A stretch of DNA of 5,271 bases from Pleurocapsa sp. MO_226.B13 (lineage in GTDB: Bacteria; Cyanobacteriota; Cyanobacteriia; Cyanobacteriales; Xenococcaceae), in the NCBI GenBank assembly GCA_030064795.1, contig JASJEI010000523.1, positions 1 through 5,271 of the forward strand, written 5' to 3'. Both the position numbers and the translations under genes were made by a program. Under the pieces are notes generated by a model that had not been told where the DNA came from, did no database searches, and saw only the letters and a list, made by a program, of their open reading frames with translations. Below are positions 1-3,412 of the stretch, piece after piece. Numbering within the stretch: position 1 is the stretch's first letter; every line of letters starts with the position of its first letter.

Positions 1-93
1 AATCTATGACATTCATGGACAGTCTCGGAAAAGATAATTCTCGGCTATCCACAGATAACTTAAATATAAGACTGTCCATGAATGTCTAGGATT
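1..93. repeat. Foldback inverted repeat breaking the transposase
   Basis: Bases 8-25 (GACATTCATGGACAGTCT) are the exact reverse complement of 69-86, an 18-bp perfect inverted repeat around a 43-base centre. Pairing resumes past three mismatches (positions 5-7 against 87-89), so arms 1-25 and 69-93 match at 22 of 25 positions and may continue left of the window. The right arm starts at transposase codon 428, exactly where family resemblance ends. A small non-autonomous foldback (MITE-like) insertion fits best; a rearranged end of another IS is the alternative. A target-site duplication cannot be checked because the left flank is missing. Confidence 0.7.
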
Positions 94-1374
94 TCTCTCG
101 GGGTCTTTAAAAAATCTAAAACCTCCTTCGCAAGATTTCTGTCCTTTATATGCCGTCAGAATTTTCGAGGGACTTAAATTCTCTAAAACATTAGTAGCTA
201 AAATAAAGCGACCAGCTTTTTTTTCTGATTCTTCTATCTTGTCAAATTTTTTTTCGAGAGCGATTGTAGCTTTATAAACTGTCTTATTTATTTTCTTTTC
301 TCGGGTTTCTTCAACATTTTTTAAAACTAACTTATGATATTTGAGTTTTTTCTGTTCACACCTAAATACGGCTTTGATTTCAGTTTTATTTTCATAGTTT
401 TTCTTCGATAAAGAATTAACTAAAGAATTAGCTTTTTCTCGATCTTTAATAATCTTTTTGTCTAATTGTTTTAAGTCTGACTCTTTTCTCGAAACACTTT
501 CTATAATAATCCACTTTTGTTTAATCCCGCCATAATTACTCTCTTTTTCTACAGCTTTATACCCTGGTATGTCGGTTTCAATTAAGTCAGAATCTGGAGT
601 CTCTCTTACATAAAATTGAGCAGCTTTAATTGATAATGGGACTCTAGTTATCCATTTTAAATGTCTAATTAAAAAGAGGTTTTCTTTACTATAAAGCGCG
701 CTATCTGCCACAAATATACTCTCTAAATCTACTTGTTTTTTAAACTTAGATATAAGTGGGGCAAATTTAGCTTTATCACTATCATTTCCGTTACCGCATT
801 CTAAAAATAATGGAACTCCTCCATCTCCACTTACTATTAAATTAATTAAAAATTGCTTTAAATCTGGTCTTTTGTCTTTTGAATGTCCACGAACTATTTT
901 GATAGGTATTGGTTCTAAATTTTCTTCATTTTCTCTCTCACAAATTAGATAATCTCCTTCTACGGAGATAGATGATGAGTCTAAATGGGAATAGCTACGA
1001 TCGATGCCATAAATTTGGCAGGCTTTTAAAGTAATTGCTAAAAATATTTTATTTAAGCCAAATTTATAGAGTTTGTCTAAAACTCTACCAATTCGATCAT
1101 CATTAAAATCCTCGGGCAAAATTCCTTCTCCGAAGAGATGTTCCGTCGCTTTATCATTAAAAAACTGGGGAAATAAATACAAAGGTCTTGAAACAAAACC
1201 CATGGCATTTAAAATTATGCTTTTAACAATTATTCCACAACTCAACTTTTCTTGGGAGTGAATCCCTAGCTGTTCATTTATTATTTCTACTATTCCTATT
1301 TCATCTATTATTCCAGCTATTATTCCTAAATGATTAATTGTTTGAACTTCAATATTATTGGCTAATTGACTCAT
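13..1374 (-). CDS. IS1634-family DDE transposase, C-terminus lost
   Basis: Cut-and-paste transposase of the IS1634 (IS4-like) group. The N-terminal ~115 residues resemble DUF4277 (NHLGIIAGIIDEIG at 14-27, FVSRPLYLFPQFF at 60-72, DDRIGRVLDKLY at 92-103). The RNase-H-like catalytic core follows: first acid D132 in SHLDSSSISVEG, the typical RGHSKDKRPDLKQ block at 162-174, second acid D224 in FVADSALYS, a charged insertion at about 290-380, and the glutamate E416 in YKGQKSCEGGFRFFKDP. All three catalytic acids are present. Relatives usually run to about 500-560 residues with a hydrophobic C-terminal segment after the KDP motif. Here family-like sequence stops near residue 426, and residues 428-453 are encoded by an inverted repeat ending in TGA. 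The enzyme is probably inactive or impaired. The ATG at 1374 gives the family-typical N-terminus; no clear Shine-Dalgarno sequence is seen. The gene contains no HIP1 site. Confidence 0.88.
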   Translation of the reverse strand: MSQLANNIEVQTINHLGIIAGIIDEIGIVEIINEQLGIHSQEKLSCGIIVKSIILNAMGFVSRPLYLFPQFFNDKATEHLFGEGILPEDFNDDRIGRVLDKLYKFGLNKIFLAITLKACQIYGIDRSYSHLDSSSISVEGDYLICERENEENLEPIPIKIVRGHSKDKRPDLKQFLINLIVSGDGGVPLFLECGNGNDSDKAKFAPLISKFKKQVDLESIFVADSALYSKENLFLIRHLKWITRVPLSIKAAQFYVRETPDSDLIETDIPGYKAVEKESNYGGIKQKWIIIESVSRKESDLKQLDKKIIKDREKANSLVNSLSKKNYENKTEIKAVFRCEQKKLKYHKLVLKNVEETREKKINKTVYKATIALEKKFDKIEESEKKAGRFILATNVLENLSPSKILTAYKGQKSCEGGFRFFKDPERNPRHSWTVLYLSYLWIAENYLFRDCP

Positions 1375-1389
1375 TCAAATCAAGTTTTT

Positions 1390-1413
1390 AAATGATTTTT
1401 ATTAGAATCATTT
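1390..1413. repeat. Small dyad in the transposase leader
   Basis: AAATGATT (1390-1397) and AATCATTT (1406-1413) are perfect 8-bp inverted arms around an 8-base centre, 16-39 bases upstream of the transposase ATG. Such a hairpin in an IS leader could limit expression from read-through transcripts or bind transposase, but the stem is AT-only apart from one G-C pair, so this is a weak call. Confidence 0.3.
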
Positions 1414-1529
1414 TCTCTTATTTTTATCGACCTCGAAACTATTTTTTTGACATTGTTTAATCAAGGTATAAAACGAAACCAAGTGGTCCAGCAAACTCAA
1501 GCAGAGTTGACTAAGTATAAATGCTTAAT

Positions 1530-1585
1530 AAATTTGGATTCTGGCGATCGCCCCTTGTGGTCAAATTTAATTCTTTGGCGATCGC
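1530..1585. repeat. Imperfect direct repeat carrying two HIP1 sites
   Basis: Two units of the form AAATTT-(G)GATTCT/AATTCTTT-GGCGATCGC lie at about 1530-1551 and 1563-1585. Each ends in HIP1 GCGATCGC (1544-1551 and 1578-1585). Because HIP1 is a palindrome, GGCGATCGC at 1577-1585 can also pair with GCGATCGCC at 1544-1552, giving a 9-bp GC-rich stem with a 24-base loop. That could act as a factor-dependent stop for the ATPase operon, but there is no T tract to support intrinsic termination. Confidence 0.5.
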
Positions 1586-1651
1586 TCAAGTAGGTCCAAA
1601 CCTATAATCTTGACGTATTACATTTTGACGTGCGTAAAGGGAAATCTAGCA

Positions 1652-2353
1652 TTAGATAGATTCATGCCACACCCCAGCCTTGTCAAAGGTAGTGTAAGCA
1701 GCATTAAGGAAATTAACTACTCGTTGCTTGCCTAAAATAGAAAAATCTTTATGCCTTTTGGCTTCATCGAATTGCAACCGCTTTTGATTGATTAGATATC
1801 TTTCCTTGTATCCCAGCTTGGGAAAATCAATCGTTTTAACCTTGTATTTCTTGATTAGCTTTTGCAGATTCTGGTCTGATTCAACCTGCGACCATTCATC
1901 GCACAAGCCAAAGTTTCTGACTAATATATGAGCAATTCGATTTTCATAGCAGTTGAGTGAGGCAATCAACAAATTTACAGAATCGTATTCACCGTTGCAG
2001 ACAAACCACTTTACAAATTTAACTTTGTATTCATCACCTAACTCCAATAACTTATTTCTATCGATCCAGGCTTTCATTGCTCTATGTACCTGAGACGGTA
2101 GGGAGACAATTACTGGTTTCTCTATGGCATATTCAAATATTCGGTCTGCTTTGTCTGCCTGTTTTTCATCTTCACTTAAGACAGCATACTTACAGATATC
2201 TTTATATACTCCAGCTACATCGGGATTAGAGCGGTCGGTTTCTACCGCCACGAAGGGCAAACTGCGATCGAGACAATACTGAATCATTGCTCTGGTGACG
2301 AAGGATTTGCCGACTCCGCCTTTCTCGCCGTCTATTAAATGTATTGTAGGCAT
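1652..2353 (-). CDS. ParA/MinD-type P-loop ATPase, TraL-like
   Basis: Deviant-Walker-A cytoplasmic ATPase of the ParA/MinD/SIMIBI class. The P-loop KGGVGKS is at residues 11-17, directly after the first strand (TIHLID); both signature lysines (K11, K16) are present. The A' motif is VETD with D40. The Walker B strand is PVIVSLPSQ (80-88), which lacks the usual aspartate. Later segments keep the fold's pattern (VKWFVCNGEYDS at 114-125, ILVRNFG at 143-149). At 233 residues it is close to TraL of IncP plasmids (about 240). The ATG at 2353 is preceded closely by an in-frame stop, which fixes the start. It lies 63 bases downstream of the TraK-like gene on the same strand, so the two probably form one operon. 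The position beside oriT and relaxase favours a role in DNA transfer or relaxosome assembly; a partition role is the alternative, although no ParB-like or centromere gene is visible. Confidence 0.85.
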   Translation of the reverse strand: MPTIHLIDGEKGGVGKSFVTRAMIQYCLDRSLPFVAVETDRSNPDVAGVYKDICKYAVLSEDEKQADKADRIFEYAIEKPVIVSLPSQVHRAMKAWIDRNKLLELGDEYKVKFVKWFVCNGEYDSVNLLIASLNCYENRIAHILVRNFGLCDEWSQVESDQNLQKLIKKYKVKTIDFPKLGYKERYLINQKRLQFDEAKRHKDFSILGKQRVVNFLNAAYTTFDKAGVWHESI

Positions 2354-2416
2354 TAGTGTTTTTTCGATTTAGATTTGTTGGTTTTTTGTTCGTCAATTCT
2401 GGATCAAAGTCTGTGT

Positions 2417-2962
2417 TCAATACTGATTGAATTCATTGCTTAAATCTTCGGTTGAACTAGATAGCCCCGTGAATTTACGTTTAATACTTTCGTCGGGCGC
2501 AGATTTGGTATTATCTATCTTTTCTTCCGTATCTGTAGTGAAGTTTGAAGATGTAGTTTTTGAATTTGACTTTCGATTACTAGGAAGTGCTTTTTTTGTC
2601 TGTTTGGTACTAGTACTTAGTGAATCTAAATTGGATGTATTGTCTTTAGGTGGTTTTGTCAACAATTTGTCTGAAACATTAGAGCAAGGTTTATGTTTTG
2701 ATGCCGATCTTTTTCTGGTATCGCTCAAGTACTGTTGTAGCGTTCTCGGCGAAATTATAATGTGCTGTGACTCTAATATTTGAGCTAGATCTTCATAGCT
2801 ATAACCCTTTTTCAAAGCACTGTTCAATTTATGTCTCAATTGATAAATTGTTTCTCGTAAAGTAAATTCTGCTTTGGGTTTTTTGTGTAGCTTATCCAGC
2901 TTGTCGATTGCAGTTTCTAATCGAGCAACAGGTATTTTTTGGTTGCATCTATTTTCTGACAT
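2417..2962 (-). CDS. TraK-like oriT-binding accessory protein (tentative)
   Basis: A 181-residue basic, hydrophilic protein with no signal peptide or membrane segment. Residues about 33-85 form the only conserved-looking region: FTLRETIYQLRHKLNSALKK, then GYSYEDLAQILES and ISPRTLQQYL, which reads as a helix-turn-helix. The pattern (LR..I..AL..GYS...I...L....I....RRY) is that of the IncP TraK family, whose members bind and wrap oriT DNA; I recognise it by pattern, not by alignment. Residues 86-181 are low-complexity, rich in Ser, Thr, Lys and Asn, and probably disordered. The gene is the first of the minus-strand pair, reads away from the candidate oriT and precedes the TraL-like ATPase, the same order as RP4 oriT-traK-traL. 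The ATG at 2962 is the first available start; no Shine-Dalgarno sequence is seen. Stop is TGA. It could instead be a plasmid transcriptional regulator. Confidence 0.75.
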   Translation of the reverse strand: MSENRCNQKIPVARLETAIDKLDKLHKKPKAEFTLRETIYQLRHKLNSALKKGYSYEDLAQILESQHIIISPRTLQQYLSDTRKRSASKHKPCSNVSDKLLTKPPKDNTSNLDSLSTSTKQTKKALPSNRKSNSKTTSSNFTTDTEEKIDNTKSAPDESIKRKFTGLSSSTEDLSNEFNQY

Positions 2963-2990
2963 CGTAAGTCGTTTAATTGCTTGTTTTATT

Positions 2991-3032
2991 AGCTACGTAG
3001 CTGTATAGAGAATATTAACTACAGATGTAGCT
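2991..3032. promoter_or_regulatory. Palindromic operator candidate for accessory operon
   Basis: AGCTACGTAGCT (2991-3002) is a perfect 12-bp palindrome, 29-40 bases upstream of the TraK-like ATG. A second dyad, CTACA-GA-TGTAG, lies at 3019-3030. GTAGCT occurs in both at 2997-3002 and 3027-3032, exactly 30 bases apart, so two sites would lie on nearly the same face of the helix. On the minus strand a weak -10-like TATACA (3002-3007) abuts the first palindrome. Autoregulation by the adjacent HTH-like protein is a reasonable inference. Confidence 0.4.
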
Positions 3033-3065
3033 ATGTGTAATTTAGATTTAATCAGATAAGTGAGG

Positions 3066-3146
3066 TATTTTTCGATGGAACTAGCTTTGAATCGAGAAAA
3101 TTTATTGTATATTTAAAAAAAAGATAAATTTTAGCTTAAAATATAC
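3066..3146. repeat. AT-rich dyads and phased A-tracts
   Basis: A bulged inverted repeat joins 3067-3076 (ATTTTTCGAT) and 3091-3101 around a 14-base loop. AAAATTTAT (3097-3105) pairs with ATAAATTTT (3124-3132), and TTTTA-GCT-TAAAA lies at 3129-3141. Runs of A/T centred near 3118, 3129 and 3139 are about one helical turn apart, the arrangement that produces intrinsic curvature. This could be a bent binding region for the TraK-like protein or an easily melted part of oriT. Confidence 0.4.
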
Positions 3147-3155
3147 TTAGATTTG

Positions 3156-3181
3156 TTGGAGAAAGTGTTTTCTTTTTCCAA
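3156..3181. repeat. Hairpin in the candidate oriT region
   Basis: TTGGAGAAAG (3156-3165) pairs with CTTTTTCCAA (3172-3181) through ten positions including one G-T pair, around loop TGTTTT. It is unlikely to be a gene terminator because neither neighbouring gene ends here; it more likely belongs to the transfer or regulatory region. Confidence 0.45.
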
Positions 3182-3227
3182 GTAGATTTTGTAAATTATT
3201 TGTGTCGATAAGAGCAAGTCTTCTGTA

Positions 3228-3282
3228 CTCACTACACAATTTCCACCCTTCGGTGACGCTGCGCTCTAAAATTGTGAGTGAG
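3228..3282. repeat. 14-bp bulged inverted repeat, oriT core candidate
   Basis: CTCACTACACAATTT (3228-3242) pairs with AAATTGTGAGTGAG (3269-3282) over 14 base pairs with a single bulged A at 3234; the 26-base loop contains a small CACC/GGTG stem (3244-3247 with 3252-3255). It is one of the two longest dyads upstream of the relaxase gene. On the minus strand the left arm reads TGTAGTGAGTA, loosely like the TAGTGTG|TTA nick region known for pMV158-type MobV origins. That resemblance is partial. Confidence 0.55.
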
Positions 3283-3285
3283 CCA

Positions 3286-3313
3286 AGGGGGAAACCCCCT
3301 CTGGACACCCCCT
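3286..3313. repeat. GC-rich hairpin with a competing third arm
   Basis: AGGGGG (3286-3291), AAA, CCCCCT (3295-3300) form a perfect six-pair stem, the most GC-rich spot in an otherwise AT-rich intergenic region. A second CCCCCT copy at 3308-3313 can pair with the same AGGGGG, so two mutually exclusive hairpins are possible. It lies about 100-127 bases before the relaxase ATG and could serve as an oriT structure or a leader control. Confidence 0.5.
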
Positions 3314-3372
3314 GAGTTAAAGGTAATGATAACAATCGTCGAAACAATAGAGGTAAATTACCCGTAACTCAG
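3312..3372. repeat. Two-part inverted repeat before the relaxase gene
   Basis: CTGAGTTA (3312-3319) pairs exactly with TAACTCAG (3365-3372). After a 2x2 mismatch, GGTAAT (3322-3327) pairs exactly with ATTACC (3357-3362), giving 14 pairs around a 29-base loop. The inner right arm is also part of its own palindrome GGTAA-A-TTACC (3352-3362), so alternative folds exist. It lies 41 bases before the relaxase start and is a good site for relaxase binding and autoregulation, as in MobM-type systems. Confidence 0.55.
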
Positions 3373-3412
3373 CTAAACAATAACTGGTAAGAACAATCAC
3401 TATTAAATAATA

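Larger units (their letters stand above)
1..1440 (-). mobile_element. Partial insertion sequence, IS1634 type
   Basis: The transposase gene plus about 65 bases of AT-rich leader form one end of an insertion sequence. Its downstream end lies outside the window or was removed by the foldback insertion. I could not find a terminal repeat pair, so the right boundary is a guess, placed before the sequence changes character near 1440-1480. The element contains no HIP1 octamer, whereas the other 3.9 kb contains five, which suggests recent arrival. Insertion beyond the 3' end of the ATPase gene leaves the mobilization genes intact. Confidence 0.5.
1375..1651. other. Gene-free spacer between IS and ATPase gene
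   Basis: No convincing gene is present. The left part is AT-rich IS leader. The rest holds two HIP1-centred imperfect direct repeats (1530-1585), a short dyad TAGGT-CCAA-ACCTA (1591-1604), a TATAAT hexamer at 1603-1608 without a matching -35 element, and two copies of TTGACGT (1610-1616 and 1625-1631). The sequence is downstream of the minus-strand ATPase gene, so it should contain that operon's terminator, but I see no GC-rich hairpin followed by a T run on that strand. Confidence 0.6.
2963..3412. other. Divergent intergenic region, candidate oriT
   Basis: 450 bases without a credible gene separate the minus-strand accessory operon from the plus-strand relaxase. MobV relaxases act at an oriT immediately upstream of their own gene, and IncP oriT lies between traK and the relaxase operon, so both comparisons place oriT here. 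From left to right it holds a 12-bp palindrome and GTAGCT repeats (2991-3032), AT-rich phased A-tracts and dyads (3066-3146), and four hairpins or inverted repeats in a row (3156-3181, 3228-3282, 3286-3300, 3312-3372). The nic site is not identified with confidence. Promoters for both transcription units should be here, but no strong -35/-10 pair was found. Confidence 0.6.

Noticed and set aside
1073..1261. Plus-strand frame of 62 codons inside the transposase
   Set aside because: Antisense to the conserved N-terminal transposase domain; no start context or family resemblance.
1603..1608. TATAAT as a plus-strand promoter
   Set aside because: No acceptable -35 element 16-18 bases upstream and no plus-strand gene follows; it points into the 3' end of the ATPase gene.
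2226..2420. Minus-strand frame of 64 codons overlapping the stop of the TraK-like gene (TTG start)
   Set aside because: Two thirds of it lies inside the ATPase gene in another frame, it needs a TTG start, and its arginine/asparagine-rich sequence resembles no family.
2427..2783. Plus-strand frame of 118 codons opposite the TraK-like gene
   Set aside because: Antisense shadow of the Ser/Thr/Lys-rich tail; the hydrophobic Ser/Leu/Val-rich composition is what such antisense reading produces.
3147..3347. Minus-strand open frame of 66 codons in the divergent intergenic region
   Set aside because: It runs across the dyad cluster of the candidate oriT, has mixed low-quality composition and no family resemblance; its openness is explained by the repeats. 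It is treated as non-coding.
2963..3412. CRISPR array or replication iterons in the divergent gap
   Set aside because: The repeated words are 5-6 bases long and irregularly placed; there are no uniform repeats of CRISPR or iteron length.
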